Source of the DNA: Methanoregula sp.
GTDB lineage: Archaea > Halobacteriota > Methanomicrobia > Methanomicrobiales > Methanospirillaceae
Direction of reading: 5' to 3'
Length of the DNA stretch: 34,459 nt
NCBI GenBank assembly: GCA_026394695.1
Contig: JAPKXT010000186.1
Coordinates: 1-34,459, forward strand
In this document: in pieces, positions 23,254 to 31,461 of the stretch
Numbering within the stretch: the first letter of the stretch is position 1
How the letters are laid out: every line of letters starts with the position of its first letter
The notes under the pieces: generated by a model
Told to the model about the DNA's origin: nothing
What the model saw: only the letters and a program-made list of their open reading frames with translations
The model's database searches: none
Position numbers and translations under genes: made by a program

Positions 23254-24831
23254 ATGGATGAGGCGCTTGCATTTCGGGAGATGATCTCCCGCATCCTCAC
23301 CCTCAAGCCCGGTGACGAAGCGATCGTTGCGGTAAAGATCGATACCTGCCGGAAGTACAGGCTGCCTGCAGTTCCTAAAAACTCCGCAATTCTTGCAGTT
23401 GCCCGACCGGAGGATCGGGAAATCCTCCGGAAGATCCTGCTTGTGAAGCCCACCCGGACTTTATCGGGAGTAGCTCCTGTTGCGGTAATGACCTCTCCGG
23501 CACCGTGCCCGCATGGTAAATGCCTGCCCTGCCCGGGAGGACCCGACCACCAGTACAAATCCCCCCAGAGCTACACGGGTGAAGAGCCGGCCGCACTGCG
23601 TGCCCGGGAGCATAACTACGACCCATTTGCCCAGGTGCATGCCCGGCTCGGGCAATTCGAGTTGCTCGGTCATCGCGTGGATAAGGTGGAGTTGATCGTG
23701 ATGGGCGGGACGATGACAGCACGAACACCGGAATACCAGGAGCAGTTTGTGTCACGGTGCATTGAAGCGATGAACACCTACCCGGGCGGGGCAGCAGCAG
23801 CTGAGGTACAGGATGTGGCAACCGTGGAAACCGAAAACGAAAATTCCGCAATCCGCTGCGTTGCGATCACATTCGAAACCCGCCCGGACTGGTGCAGGAA
23901 AGAGCATATTGACCGGATGCTGCGCCTTGGTGTGACCAAAGTAGAACTTGGCGTTCAGCACGTTGATGATGCAATTCTCTCATACAACCGTCGTGGGTGT
24001 ACTGTAGCAGATACCGTTGCAGCAAACACTCTCCTCCGTGATGCCGGTATGAAAGTGGGTTTCCATATGATGCCCAATCTTCCCGGTTCGACCATTGATA
24101 TGGATAAAAAAATGTTTGAGACGATCTTTTCTGACCCCGGTTTTATGCCGGACTTCCTGAAAATCTATCCTACTCTTGTCACCCCGGGTTCTGAGATCGA
24201 AGAACTCTGGGGGCGGGGTGCTTACTCGCCATACTGCGAGGAGGAGATGATCGATCTCGTTGCGTATGCCAAGTCCCTCATACCTGAGTATACCCGGCTC
24301 CAGCGGATCCAGCGTGACATACCGGCAAAACTGATCGTCGCCGGTTCCCGGCACTCAAATTTCCGGCAGCTTGCCCAGAACCGGCTAAAGACTACCGGAA
24401 GGCGCTGTCGCTGTATACGATGCCGGGAGATTGGAAGACTTCCCTCGCTTGCAGAATCAGAAATCCGGGTATTGAAATATTCATGCTGCGGCGGACTTGA
24501 GCACTTCATTTCCGCTGTGTCTGACGATTCATTAATCGGGTTTACCCGGCTCCGGTTCCCGTCACGCGTCTGCTATACCGAGCTTGAGAATGCTGCAGTC
24601 ATGCGTGAGCTCCATGTGTACGGAAGTCTTGTCCCGGTTGGGAAATATGCTGAGTCCGATGAATGGCAGCATAGGAATTACGGAAAAGTACTGATTGCCC
24701 GTGCAGAAGAGATCACGTCGGATGCAGGGTTCTACCGCTTGGCGATCATGAGTGGGGTTGGTGTGCGCCCTTATTACCAGAGACAGGGCTATGAACGAAA
24801 AGGACCCTATATGATTAAGGAGCTGCGATGA
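23254..24831 (+). CDS. elp3: Elp3-type tRNA U34 carboxymethyltransferase (radical SAM/GNAT)
   Basis: Archaeal Elp3 alone makes the cm5U precursor at tRNA wobble U34 from acetyl-CoA using radical-SAM chemistry. The 525-residue protein shows the cluster motif C-x4-C-x2-C at Cys85, 90 and 93 (CPHGKCLPC), followed by PGGPDHQYKSPQSYTGEEPAALRA, VIMGGT, TRPDWC-type segment (FETRPDWCRKEHID), then VGFHMMPNLPGS and KIYPTLVTPGSE. A C-terminal GNAT acetyl-CoA domain (about 390-525) ends with VRPYYQRQGYERKGPYM, with the family's conserved YYxxxGY. Nothing is missing. The stop overlaps the priS start (ATGA), so the two are coupled. Confidence 0.97.
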   Translation: MDEALAFREMISRILTLKPGDEAIVAVKIDTCRKYRLPAVPKNSAILAVARPEDREILRKILLVKPTRTLSGVAPVAVMTSPAPCPHGKCLPCPGGPDHQYKSPQSYTGEEPAALRAREHNYDPFAQVHARLGQFELLGHRVDKVELIVMGGTMTARTPEYQEQFVSRCIEAMNTYPGGAAAAEVQDVATVETENENSAIRCVAITFETRPDWCRKEHIDRMLRLGVTKVELGVQHVDDAILSYNRRGCTVADTVAANTLLRDAGMKVGFHMMPNLPGSTIDMDKKMFETIFSDPGFMPDFLKIYPTLVTPGSEIEELWGRGAYSPYCEEEMIDLVAYAKSLIPEYTRLQRIQRDIPAKLIVAGSRHSNFRQLAQNRLKTTGRRCRCIRCREIGRLPSLAESEIRVLKYSCCGGLEHFISAVSDDSLIGFTRLRFPSRVCYTELENAAVMRELHVYGSLVPVGKYAESDEWQHRNYGKVLIARAEEITSDAGFYRLAIMSGVGVRPYYQRQGYERKGPYMIKELR

Positions 24832-25958
24832 ACCCGGCGACGACCGAATTTCTCCGACAACGGTTCAGCGATTATTACAAAAAAACTGTTCTTGTCTCGC
24901 CATCATCCCTGGAACAGCGGGAGTGGGGTTTTGTCCTTTTCAATCCCAATTCATCTGCCATGCGGATGCGACGGCATGTCGGTTTTTCAGGACGGGAAGA
25001 GCTATTCCAGTACATCAAAAATCTCGTGCCTCAGCATACGTACTACTCGACTGCATACTACGAGAAACCGGATGCCGGGACCATGGCGGATAAAGGCTGG
25101 TGTGGGGCAGATCTGGTATTCGATCTTGATGCCGACCACATCGTGCGTGGTCCCTACGAGCAGATGCTGGCACGGGTAAAGGAGGAAACTGAGAAGCTCA
25201 TCTCAATGCTCACCGTTGAGTTTGGAATGGATCCAAAGACCATCGAACTCGTCTTTTCCGGTGGCCGCGGGTATCATGTTCATGTCAAAGATATCCTGTT
25301 CCGCGGGTGGGGAAGCCCCGAACGCCGGGAACTGATTGACTACGTCTGCGGGATCGGGATCGACCCTTCTGTGATGCTCTCTATTAAAAAACCTGCATCT
25401 CCCGGCTGGCCGGTGCGATACCGTGAAACACTCCTTGAATATCTCCGCTGGATGGGAACCCTGACCGAAGAGGAAGCAATGGCGCACCTGACCGCAATCG
25501 AGGGTATCGGCAAGGACTCGGCAACAGTTCTTCTGAAAAAACGAGAGGAGATTATTGCCGAAATTGAACGCCATCCTACAAGCATGATCTTAAAAAACCG
25601 TGCACTCCAGGCGATCCTTTCCAGGCAGGAAGGAGAATTTAAAAAACGACTTCTTTCCCGTGCAGCTCTAGCGGATGAGCCGGTTACCACCGATACAAAA
25701 CGGCTGATACGTATGCCGACATCGTTGCATGGCGGGAGCGGGATGCGCGTGCAACCTCTTGAAGTCCGGGATCTCCACGATTTTGAACCGCTTGTGGATG
25801 CAGTGGTCTTTTCAATGCGGGATGTCAGGGTCGACCTTTTCCATCCTGTTACGATCCCGATGCTCGGAAGTACTTATGAACTCCAAAAAGGCATCACTAA
25901 AGTACCGGAAGCGGTGGCTGTTTTCCTTTGCTGCCGTGGCATGGCGGAAATTACCTGA
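24828..25958 (+). CDS. priS: DNA primase small (catalytic) subunit
   Basis: PriS synthesises short primers for replication, acting with PriL (not in this window). The 376-residue protein has the catalytic segment DLVFDLDADH with Asp99 and Asp101, SGGRGYHVHV (nucleotide contact), and the third acidic site in RVDLFHP near residue 347. The opening YYKKTVLVSPSSLEQREWGFVLF and the RMPTSLHGGSGMRVQPL segment are typical of archaeal/eukaryotic PriS. Its start overlaps elp3 by four bases and the GINS gene follows after 11 bases, giving a replication pair. Confidence 0.97.
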   Translation: MNPATTEFLRQRFSDYYKKTVLVSPSSLEQREWGFVLFNPNSSAMRMRRHVGFSGREELFQYIKNLVPQHTYYSTAYYEKPDAGTMADKGWCGADLVFDLDADHIVRGPYEQMLARVKEETEKLISMLTVEFGMDPKTIELVFSGGRGYHVHVKDILFRGWGSPERRELIDYVCGIGIDPSVMLSIKKPASPGWPVRYRETLLEYLRWMGTLTEEEAMAHLTAIEGIGKDSATVLLKKREEIIAEIERHPTSMILKNRALQAILSRQEGEFKKRLLSRAALADEPVTTDTKRLIRMPTSLHGGSGMRVQPLEVRDLHDFEPLVDAVVFSMRDVRVDLFHPVTIPMLGSTYELQKGITKVPEAVAVFLCCRGMAEIT

Positions 25959-25969
25959 GGGTAAAGATA

Positions 25970-26644
25970 ATGGGGTCAATGGGGCTTGACGATTTGCGCA
26001 GCATCCTGCTGTCCGAACGGGAGACGGGGCGGCTCATAGCGGTCGCACCCGATCTCTTCGATCGCGGGCATGAGGAACTCGCATCTCTTATCAGCAAAGT
26101 GTACGCCTTTGAAGACCCGCTTTCTGATGAGGCTCGTTCCTTTATTGAAGAAACACTCTCGATTAAAGAGACACTCCGGGAGCTTTTTGCGATACGGTCC
26201 CGCAAGATTGTCGCGCTTACCATCATGCATGCAGAAGGTAATTATTACGACCGTGAAGAAGTCAAGCGGATGATCCCTGTTGAAAAAGAGATGTTTGAAA
26301 CGGTCACTGCCAGTATTGAACAGTGCAAGGGCATCCTGCTCCATAATGTTCCGCATCATGCAAAAAGCACAGGAACTGCAGGTACGGATACCAGCATAAA
26401 ACCCGAGTTTGAACAAGATGAAGACATGAGTGCTGAGAATGGGCTTTTTGAACCCCCACACGCAAATGCACCTCTTTTGCCTTCCAGTGTACTCGTGCGG
26501 GTTCTTGAGGACATGGAATCCTTTATGGGAATTGATGGGAGGATTTATACCCTCTCAAAGGGAGATATAGTAACGCTTCCTGAGCGGAATGCTGCGGTCT
26601 TAAGTGAACGCAACATAGTCTTAAATATGAATCTTTGTAAATAA
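25970..26644 (+). CDS. GINS complex subunit, Gins51/Sld5-Psf1 type
   Basis: The archaeal GINS complex joins the MCM helicase and other replisome parts. This 224-residue protein has an N-terminal helical A-domain (about 1-115: [44 protein letters not shown]), a variable acidic linker (about 125-165), and a small C-terminal B-domain ([34 protein letters not shown]), the order of Gins51. The ATG at 25970 has a GAGGGT site upstream; ATG 25979 is a second possibility and an upstream TTG extension (25928) is not supported. It is placed between priS and rpl44e, a classic archaeal linkage. Confidence 0.93.
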   Translation: MGSMGLDDLRSILLSERETGRLIAVAPDLFDRGHEELASLISKVYAFEDPLSDEARSFIEETLSIKETLRELFAIRSRKIVALTIMHAEGNYYDREEVKRMIPVEKEMFETVTASIEQCKGILLHNVPHHAKSTGTAGTDTSIKPEFEQDEDMSAENGLFEPPHANAPLLPSSVLVRVLEDMESFMGIDGRIYTLSKGDIVTLPERNAAVLSERNIVLNMNLCK

Positions 26645-26682
26645 TATTGGTATTCTATATCCAAATTATCGGTGAAAATTTT

Positions 26683-26961
26683 ATGAAAATGCCAGCAAAA
26701 TTTAACACCTATTGTCCTCACTGCAGGAATCACCAGATGCACGAGGTCGAGAAGGTAAAGAAAGGCAAGACAACCGGCCTCCACTGGATTGACCGCCAGA
26801 AGGCTCGCAGAGGAAAAGTTGGCAATATGGGAAAATTCTCAAAAGTGCCCGGAGGCGACAAGCCAACGAAAAAGATTAACGTGCGGTACCGCTGTGTAAC
26901 CTGCGGTAAGGCACACCTGCGTAAGGGCTACCGGGTCGCAAAGTTTGAACTGACGGAGTGA
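26683..26961 (+). CDS. rpl44e: Large-subunit ribosomal protein L44e
   Basis: A 92-residue zinc protein of the large ribosomal subunit (eL42/L44e), absent from bacteria. KFNTYCPHC at the N terminus and RCVTCGKAH at the C terminus give the four zinc Cys; [33 protein letters not shown] is the conserved basic middle that touches 23S rRNA near the E site. A GGTGA site precedes ATG 26683 by about eight bases; ATG 26689 is an alternative. The longer open frame from 26647 has no support. rps27e starts seven bases after the stop. Confidence 0.97.
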   Translation: MKMPAKFNTYCPHCRNHQMHEVEKVKKGKTTGLHWIDRQKARRGKVGNMGKFSKVPGGDKPTKKINVRYRCVTCGKAHLRKGYRVAKFELTE

Positions 26962-26968
26962 GCGCATT

Positions 26969-27157
26969 ATGGTACGCGAGATTCGGGAAAACCGGATTAA
27001 ATTTTTTAAAGTAAAGTGTCCTGACTGTGAGAACGAACAGACGGTATTTGAAAAGGCAAGTACAGTCGTGAAGTGTGTCGTATGCGGGCACGACCTTGCT
27101 CTCCCCACTGGCGGAAAAGCAAGCATCAAGGCTGAGATCATCTCAGAGCTTAAGTGA
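26969..27157 (+). CDS. rps27e: Small-subunit ribosomal protein S27e
   Basis: A 62-residue zinc-ribbon ribosomal protein (eS27). The motifs FFKVKCPDCENEQTVFEKAST and VKCVVCGHDLALPTGGKA provide two C-x2-C pairs in the standard spacing and the family's conserved tail. Length is normal for archaea. It lies between rpl44e and aif2a in the conserved gene string; the stop (TGA 27155-27157) overlaps a possible upstream GTG start of aif2a. Confidence 0.97.
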   Translation: MVREIRENRIKFFKVKCPDCENEQTVFEKASTVVKCVVCGHDLALPTGGKASIKAEIISELK

Positions 27158-27165
27158 TTCTTCCC

Positions 27166-27957
27166 ATGCTGGACCGAGAGTGGCCACAGGAATCAGAACT
27201 GGTTGTCTGTACCGTACAAAATGTCAAGGACTTCGTAGCGTTTGTATCGCTGGATGAGTATGGTGGCCGCCAGGGGCTTATTCCCATCTCTGAAATTGCA
27301 ACGGGCTGGATCAAGTATATCCGTGATCATATCCGTGAAGGGCAGAAGATTGTCTGCAAGGTTCTCAACGTCGATCGGAACCGTGGGCACATAGATCTCT
27401 CCTTAAAAGACGTTAACGAACACCAGCGCCGTGAAAAGATCCGTGAGTGGAAGAACGAATCAAAGGCCCAGAAGTGGCTTGGTTTTGTTGCCGAACAAAC
27501 CGGTGAATCACCGACCGCCCTCGAGGATCTGATTTATAATAAATACGGGGCTTTCTATCCGGTATTTGAAGACCTTGTTACCGATAGCGAGACAACCCTT
27601 AAAAAACTTGATCTCTCCCGAAAGGTTGCAGACTCGCTCCTTCATGCGGCACAGGAGAACGTGAAAGTTCCCAAAGTTGAAGTGACCGGGCACCTGCACC
27701 TTACTTCTGTGCAGCCTGATGGAATTACGGTTATTAAAAATGCCCTCAGGGAGGCAAATAAATCCAAGACTGCCGGTGCCGAGATCGAACTTCTCTATCT
27801 TGGTGCCCCCAACTACAGAATTAAAGTGACCGCCCCTGATTACAAAAAAGCGGAAAAAGCCATTGAGAAAGCGGCTAACGCGGCTATCATTGTCGTGGAA
27901 AAGTCAGGTGGCGAGGGTAAACTCATCAAGAAACCGAAGTCCGGGAAGAGTCAATGA
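27166..27957 (+). CDS. Translation initiation factor aIF2 subunit alpha
   Basis: aIF2-alpha is part of the heterotrimer that brings initiator Met-tRNA to the small subunit. The protein has an N-terminal S1 OB-fold (about 8-83: ELVVCTVQNVKDFVAFVSLDEYGGRQGLIPISEIATGWIKYIRDHI, then VDRNRGHIDLSLKDV), a helical middle (KAQKWLGFVAEQTGES, KYGAFYPVFEDLV), and a C-terminal alpha-beta domain (TVIKNALREAN, YRIKVTAPDYKKAEKAIEKA). A GTG at 27154 would add four residues and overlap rps27e; ATG 27166 (MLDREWP) fits the family opening better. The stop overlaps the nop10 ATG by the ATGA pattern. Confidence 0.96.
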   Translation: MLDREWPQESELVVCTVQNVKDFVAFVSLDEYGGRQGLIPISEIATGWIKYIRDHIREGQKIVCKVLNVDRNRGHIDLSLKDVNEHQRREKIREWKNESKAQKWLGFVAEQTGESPTALEDLIYNKYGAFYPVFEDLVTDSETTLKKLDLSRKVADSLLHAAQENVKVPKVEVTGHLHLTSVQPDGITVIKNALREANKSKTAGAEIELLYLGAPNYRIKVTAPDYKKAEKAIEKAANAAIIVVEKSGGEGKLIKKPKSGKSQ

Positions 27958-28109
27958 GCGGGCGCATCCATTACTGCACAACAGATCTTACTTATACTCT
28001 TTCTACAACATGCCCGGTATGTGGCAAGCCGACTGCTATTGCCCATCCTGCACGTTTTTCCATTGAGGATCGGTACGGGAAATACCGGAGGATGGTAAAA
28101 AATGATTGA
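27954..28109 (+). CDS. nop10: Nop10, H/ACA ribonucleoprotein subunit
   Basis: A 51-residue protein too short for many gene finders. Nop10 binds the pseudouridine synthase Cbf5 in archaeal H/ACA RNPs. The translation is MSGRIHYCTTDLTYTLST..., with Cys8, Cys20 and Cys23 as three of the four expected zinc-ribbon ligands (CPVCG at 20-24), then HPARFSIEDRYGKYRRMVK, the conserved basic tail. The first knuckle shows only one Cys. It overlaps aif2a by ATGA and overlaps the PAC2 gene by eight bases, the well-known aIF2-alpha/Nop10/PAC2 order, which supports the call. Confidence 0.95.
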   Translation: MSGRIHYCTTDLTYTLSTTCPVCGKPTAIAHPARFSIEDRYGKYRRMVKND

Positions 28110-28860
28110 GGAGATCTCTATCCGTTTTCTCGAAAGTGTCAGGGAAAGGAAACCTGTCGATCCTATCCTGATTGAAGGACTCCCCGGGATCGGACAGGTT
28201 GGCAAGCTCGTGGCCGAGTACATGATCCACATGCTGGGTGCAAAAAAGATTGGGGAGATCCATTCCATCTATTTCCCCCCCCAGGTAATTCTTGAAGAGA
28301 ATGGCCTTGCCCGGCTGGCTCGAAATGAACTGTATCTTTACCAGGCTGAGGGCAAAGATCTTATCTTTCTCGTTGGCGATCACCAGAGCACCTCAAACGA
28401 AGGGCATTACCTCCTTGCCGATCAGTACTGCGCGATCGCTGAAGAACTAAAAGTTCAGCGCATTTACACGCTGGGCGGATTCGGTGTCGGGCACCTGGTA
28501 AATGAGCCACGGGTGCTTGGAGCGGTGAACCGCGTGGAACTCCGTCCGGAGATTGAATCTGCCGGAGTTACATTCAACCGCGACGAACCCGGTGGAGGGA
28601 TCATCGGGGCTGCCGGGCTTATGCTTGGGCTTTCTGCAGCGCGTGGGATCGATGCTGTTTGCCTGATGGGTGAGACGAGTGGTTACCTTGTCGACCCGAT
28701 GAGTGCGGCGAACGTGCTCGATAAATTATCAAAACTGATCCATGTGCCGGTCGATCCAACTAAACTTAACGACCGTGCTTCCGAGATGGAAAAGGTTATC
28801 GAAGGATTAGTCGAGGGCAATAAGATGCAAAAGGACGAAGAACTGAGCTACATCGGGTAA
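28102..28860 (+). CDS. PAC2-family proteasome assembly chaperone
   Basis: A 252-residue protein of the PAC2/PbaB type, which in archaea and eukaryotes helps assemble the 20S proteasome or related rings. Recognisable pieces are DPILIEGLPGIGQVGKLVAEYMI, IHSIYFPPQVILEENG, DLIFLVGDHQS, YTLGGFGVGHL, PGGGIIGAAGLMLGLSAARGIDAVCLMGETSGYLVDP. These give the phosphorylase-like Rossmann core. It is the last gene of the cluster that starts at UPF0058 and is followed by an eight-base T-run. Its ATG lies inside the end of nop10, so expression is coupled. Confidence 0.94.
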   Translation: MIEEISIRFLESVRERKPVDPILIEGLPGIGQVGKLVAEYMIHMLGAKKIGEIHSIYFPPQVILEENGLARLARNELYLYQAEGKDLIFLVGDHQSTSNEGHYLLADQYCAIAEELKVQRIYTLGGFGVGHLVNEPRVLGAVNRVELRPEIESAGVTFNRDEPGGGIIGAAGLMLGLSAARGIDAVCLMGETSGYLVDPMSAANVLDKLSKLIHVPVDPTKLNDRASEMEKVIEGLVEGNKMQKDEELSYIG

Positions 28861-28878
28861 GTGATTTTTCCCGTACAC

Positions 28879-28886
28879 TTTTTTTT
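28879..28886 (+). terminator. Poly-T terminator closing the replication/translation cluster
   Basis: Eight T residues about 19 bases after the PAC2 stop, with a further T6 near 28903-28908. This fits an archaeal terminator ending the long cluster. The rest of the 264-base gap (28861-29124) shows no gene that I can support. Confidence 0.55.
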
Positions 28887-29080
28887 ACTCTATTGAAATG
28901 GTTTTTTAATCCGTACTGAGGGACTATGTATCCCGTTGTTGCTGTGAACGCAGAAGTCGGTTGGCGAGATGAAGTAACAATTTTTTTAATTCCGTAGAAA
29001 AATTCCATTTTTGATAACCATGTTGCGGGGCTGTCAGTTCCGTGTTTCATTGGCACATTCATCCCGCTAACCATACCCCG

Positions 29081-29103
29081 TATATTAGTGGAGCGATATA
29101 TAT
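29081..29103 (+). promoter_or_regulatory. Probable promoter of ruvCAB
   Basis: TATATTA at 29081-29087 and GATATATAT at 29095-29103 are both TATA-like. The first would give a transcript starting near 29110 that still carries GGAG (29111-29114), about ten bases before the ruvC ATG; the second would give an almost leaderless message. Confidence 0.45.
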
Positions 29104-29124
29104 CAAATCAGGAGCTTTAAAAAA

Positions 29125-29598
29125 ATGATTGTTATTGGGATCGACCCGGGACTTGCACGACTGGGATACGGGGTAATTGATGTTACCAGGGGGGAAATAC
29201 GTCCGGTTTGTTATGGATGTATCGAAACTTCAGGAAAGGATCTTCGCCCACCAGAGCGATTGTTGAAAATCTATGAAGCAGTAGAAACACTTTTTGAGAA
29301 ATACCAGCCTGCTCACATTTCCCTTGAAAAGTTATTTTTTTCAAAAAATATCTCATCGGCAATGGCAGTAAGTGAAGTACGCGGGGTCATCCTTCTTGCA
29401 GCAGAACAACGCAATATCCCAATCGCGGAATACACACCAAACCAGATCAAGCAGGGTATCACCGGATCAGGTCGTGCAGACAAACGCCAGATGCAGGAAA
29501 TGATAACACGATTGCTTCATCTGGATGAAATCCCCAGACCTGATGATGCTGCGGATGCACTTTCGATTGCCTTATGTCATATCCATATCATGAGATAG
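29125..29598 (+). CDS. ruvC: Holliday junction resolvase RuvC
   Basis: RuvC cuts four-way DNA junctions symmetrically in the RuvABC complex. The 157-residue protein has the RNase-H-like core with all four acidic metal ligands in place: Asp7 in GIDPGLARLGYG, the Glu in ISLEKLFFSKN, and the pair near the C terminus in RPDDAADALSIALCH. VRGVILLAAEQRNIPIAEYTPNQIKQGITGSGRADKRQM is a close match to bacterial RuvC. This is a bacterial-type gene in an archaeon. It starts a ruvC-ruvA-ruvB operon; ruvA begins four bases after its stop. Confidence 0.97.
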   Translation: MIVIGIDPGLARLGYGVIDVTRGEIRPVCYGCIETSGKDLRPPERLLKIYEAVETLFEKYQPAHISLEKLFFSKNISSAMAVSEVRGVILLAAEQRNIPIAEYTPNQIKQGITGSGRADKRQMQEMITRLLHLDEIPRPDDAADALSIALCHIHIMR

Positions 29599-29602
29599 TA
29601 CA

Positions 29603-30199
29603 ATGATCGCGCATCTCAATGGGGTACCAGTCCTGACCGGGGACAAGTGGGTGGTAATCGATGTTAACGGCATCGGATATCAGGTACAGGTAACCCAGCC
29701 GGCGCTCCAGCTGTTGATGCAAAATAAGGAACCTGTAAATCTTTTCACGCATATGGTGGTCCGTGAGGATGCAATCACCCTGTATGGTTTCATGCACCAG
29801 AGCGAACTGGAGATGTTCAGGATACTTATCAGCGTTTCCGGGATTGGCCCGCAGATTTCCATGAACCTTCTTTCCCAGGTCGGGATCGAGGATTTCGCCA
29901 TGGCAATCCTGAACGAGGATGAAAAAGCCCTGACAAGGATTTCCGGGATTGGCCCCAAGAGTGCGAAACGGTTAATACTCGAACTCAGGGACAAGATGAA
30001 GAAAGTCAGCGAGACGATAGTTTACGGTGAAACCGGCAGGAGCAGTCCCGCCATGCATGATGCAGTAAGTGCACTGATCTCGCTCGGGTTTACAGAAAAG
30101 GAATCAAGGGATGCTGTCAATGATGCAGCCCTCGCATTGAAATCCCCTACAGTGCAGGAACTCATTAAAGCCGCACTCTCGAGACTGAAGGAACGGTAA
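29603..30199 (+). CDS. ruvA: Holliday junction branch-migration protein RuvA
   Basis: RuvA tetramers hold the open junction for RuvB motors. The 198-residue protein has the N-terminal OB-fold ([10 protein letters not shown]...[24 protein letters not shown]), two helix-hairpin-helix units ([18 protein letters not shown] and [19 protein letters not shown]), a flexible linker (about 142-150) and a C-terminal three-helix domain ([20 protein letters not shown]) that contacts RuvB. Domain order and length match bacterial RuvA fully. Spacing is four bases to ruvC and four to ruvB. Confidence 0.97.
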   Translation: MIAHLNGVPVLTGDKWVVIDVNGIGYQVQVTQPALQLLMQNKEPVNLFTHMVVREDAITLYGFMHQSELEMFRILISVSGIGPQISMNLLSQVGIEDFAMAILNEDEKALTRISGIGPKSAKRLILELRDKMKKVSETIVYGETGRSSPAMHDAVSALISLGFTEKESRDAVNDAALALKSPTVQELIKAALSRLKER

Positions 30200-30203
30200 T
30201 GGT

Positions 30204-31205
30204 ATGACCGAGAGGATAATCTCCGCCAGGCCACTTTTGGAGGATGGAGATGATCTTACCATCAGGCCAGCCTGTCTGGATGAATTTGTTGGACAGGTCC
30301 AGGTAAAAGAGACGTTGAAGATCGCGATTGAGGCAGCAAAAAAACGTGGTGAACCCTTAGATCATATGCTGTTCTCCGGGCCACCGGGACTTGGCAAGAC
30401 TACGCTTGCGCATATCATCGGGCATGAGATGGGTGCTGATATCAGGGCTACGACCGGCCCGGTACTTGAAAAACCGGGAGATATTGCCGCACTCCTCACC
30501 CCGTTAAAACGGGGAGATATCCTGTTTATCGACGAAATCCACCGGATAAACCCGGTTGTTGAAGAAATGCTGTACCCTGCTATGGAGGATTTCTTTATCG
30601 ATGTGATGATCGGTGAAGGACCGAGTGCACGCTCGATAAAGCTGAACCTTGAACATTTCACGCTTATCGGGGCAACCACAAAACAAGGGCTTTTAGGTTC
30701 CCCGTTCCGGGACCGCTTCGGGATTTTATCACGGCTTGACCTGTATTCACCCGGTGAACTGGTAAAGATTGTGACACGGAGCGCCTCCATCCTGAAGATC
30801 CCGATAACAGTCGATGGTGCCGAGGAGATAGCAAAGAGGAGCCGGGGGACACCCCGGATTGTCAACCGGCTGCTGCGCAGAGTGAGGGATTTTGCTATTG
30901 TCAAAGGGGATGGCACCATCACGCGGGAAATAACCTCCACCGCGCTTGCCATGATGCAGATCGACGAACTTGGCCTGGATGAACTGGACCGGCGCATTCT
31001 TTCAATCATTGCCAGGGATTTTGACGGAGGTCCGGTCGGTGTGAAGACCATTGCGATATCCGTGGGAGAAGAGGTCCGGACCATCGAAGATGTATATGAA
31101 CCATACCTGATCCAGGTCGGTTTTATCAAACGCACTCCGCAGGGAAGGGAGGTCACACCAGCTGCAAAAAAGCATCTCAATAATCCGCAAAAGACCTTGG
31201 TTTAA
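30204..31205 (+). CDS. ruvB: Holliday junction branch-migration ATPase RuvB
   Basis: RuvB is the AAA+ ring motor that drives branch migration. The 333-residue protein has the opening [18 protein letters not shown], Walker [13 protein letters not shown] (about 59-70), Walker [13 protein letters not shown] (about 106-117), sensor and arginine-finger segment [20 protein letters not shown], sensor-2 [18 protein letters not shown], and a C-terminal winged helix ([24 protein letters not shown]...[17 protein letters not shown]). It is intact and of bacterial length. It ends the ruvCAB operon; endonuclease Q follows after 256 bases. Confidence 0.97.
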   Translation: MTERIISARPLLEDGDDLTIRPACLDEFVGQVQVKETLKIAIEAAKKRGEPLDHMLFSGPPGLGKTTLAHIIGHEMGADIRATTGPVLEKPGDIAALLTPLKRGDILFIDEIHRINPVVEEMLYPAMEDFFIDVMIGEGPSARSIKLNLEHFTLIGATTKQGLLGSPFRDRFGILSRLDLYSPGELVKIVTRSASILKIPITVDGAEEIAKRSRGTPRIVNRLLRRVRDFAIVKGDGTITREITSTALAMMQIDELGLDELDRRILSIIARDFDGGPVGVKTIAISVGEEVRTIEDVYEPYLIQVGFIKRTPQGREVTPAAKKHLNNPQKTLV

Positions 31206-31461
31206 GCAGGGTGAGTTGGGAAATCACTGGCGCTGATTATCGCACTCCGCACACAATGTCCGCAATTTCAAATCCCGTCTCACTGACCTCCTCTGGCGAT
31301 ACTGCCAGGGGGTGGCTCAACCCCGAGATCATCTCTGATGTTCTCTATACAGTTACAAATGACGAACCGGGAAAGATCCTCCTTTCGAACCTGCCTCCCA
31401 TTGCAATGCTGGAGCAAGTGTTTCACTTTATATCCTGTCACGGGCAACCACATTGATAACA
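31206..31461. other. 256-base gap before the EndoQ-like gene
   Basis: An open frame of 81 codons with a GTG start fills most of it (31211-31456) but resembles no family I know and has only GGGTGA-like overlap at its start; I do not call it a gene. TTTATATC at 31427-31434 is a good TATA box for the gene at 31462 and would produce a nearly leaderless message. Confidence 0.4.

Noticed and set aside
28861-29124. A small RNA between PAC2 and ruvC
   Set aside because: The gap is AT-rich with T-runs and a promoter; I could not find a stable fold or known RNA motif by eye.
30362-31180. 272-codon open frame on the minus strand opposite ruvB
   Set aside because: It is fully antisense to an intact ruvB, rich in Ser/Arg/Ile in the pattern of a shadow frame, with no ribosome site and no recognisable domain.
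31211-31456. 81-codon frame between ruvB and the EndoQ-like gene
   Set aside because: Contains the probable TATA box of the next gene near its end and shows no recognisable sequence; kept only as a note in the gap entry.
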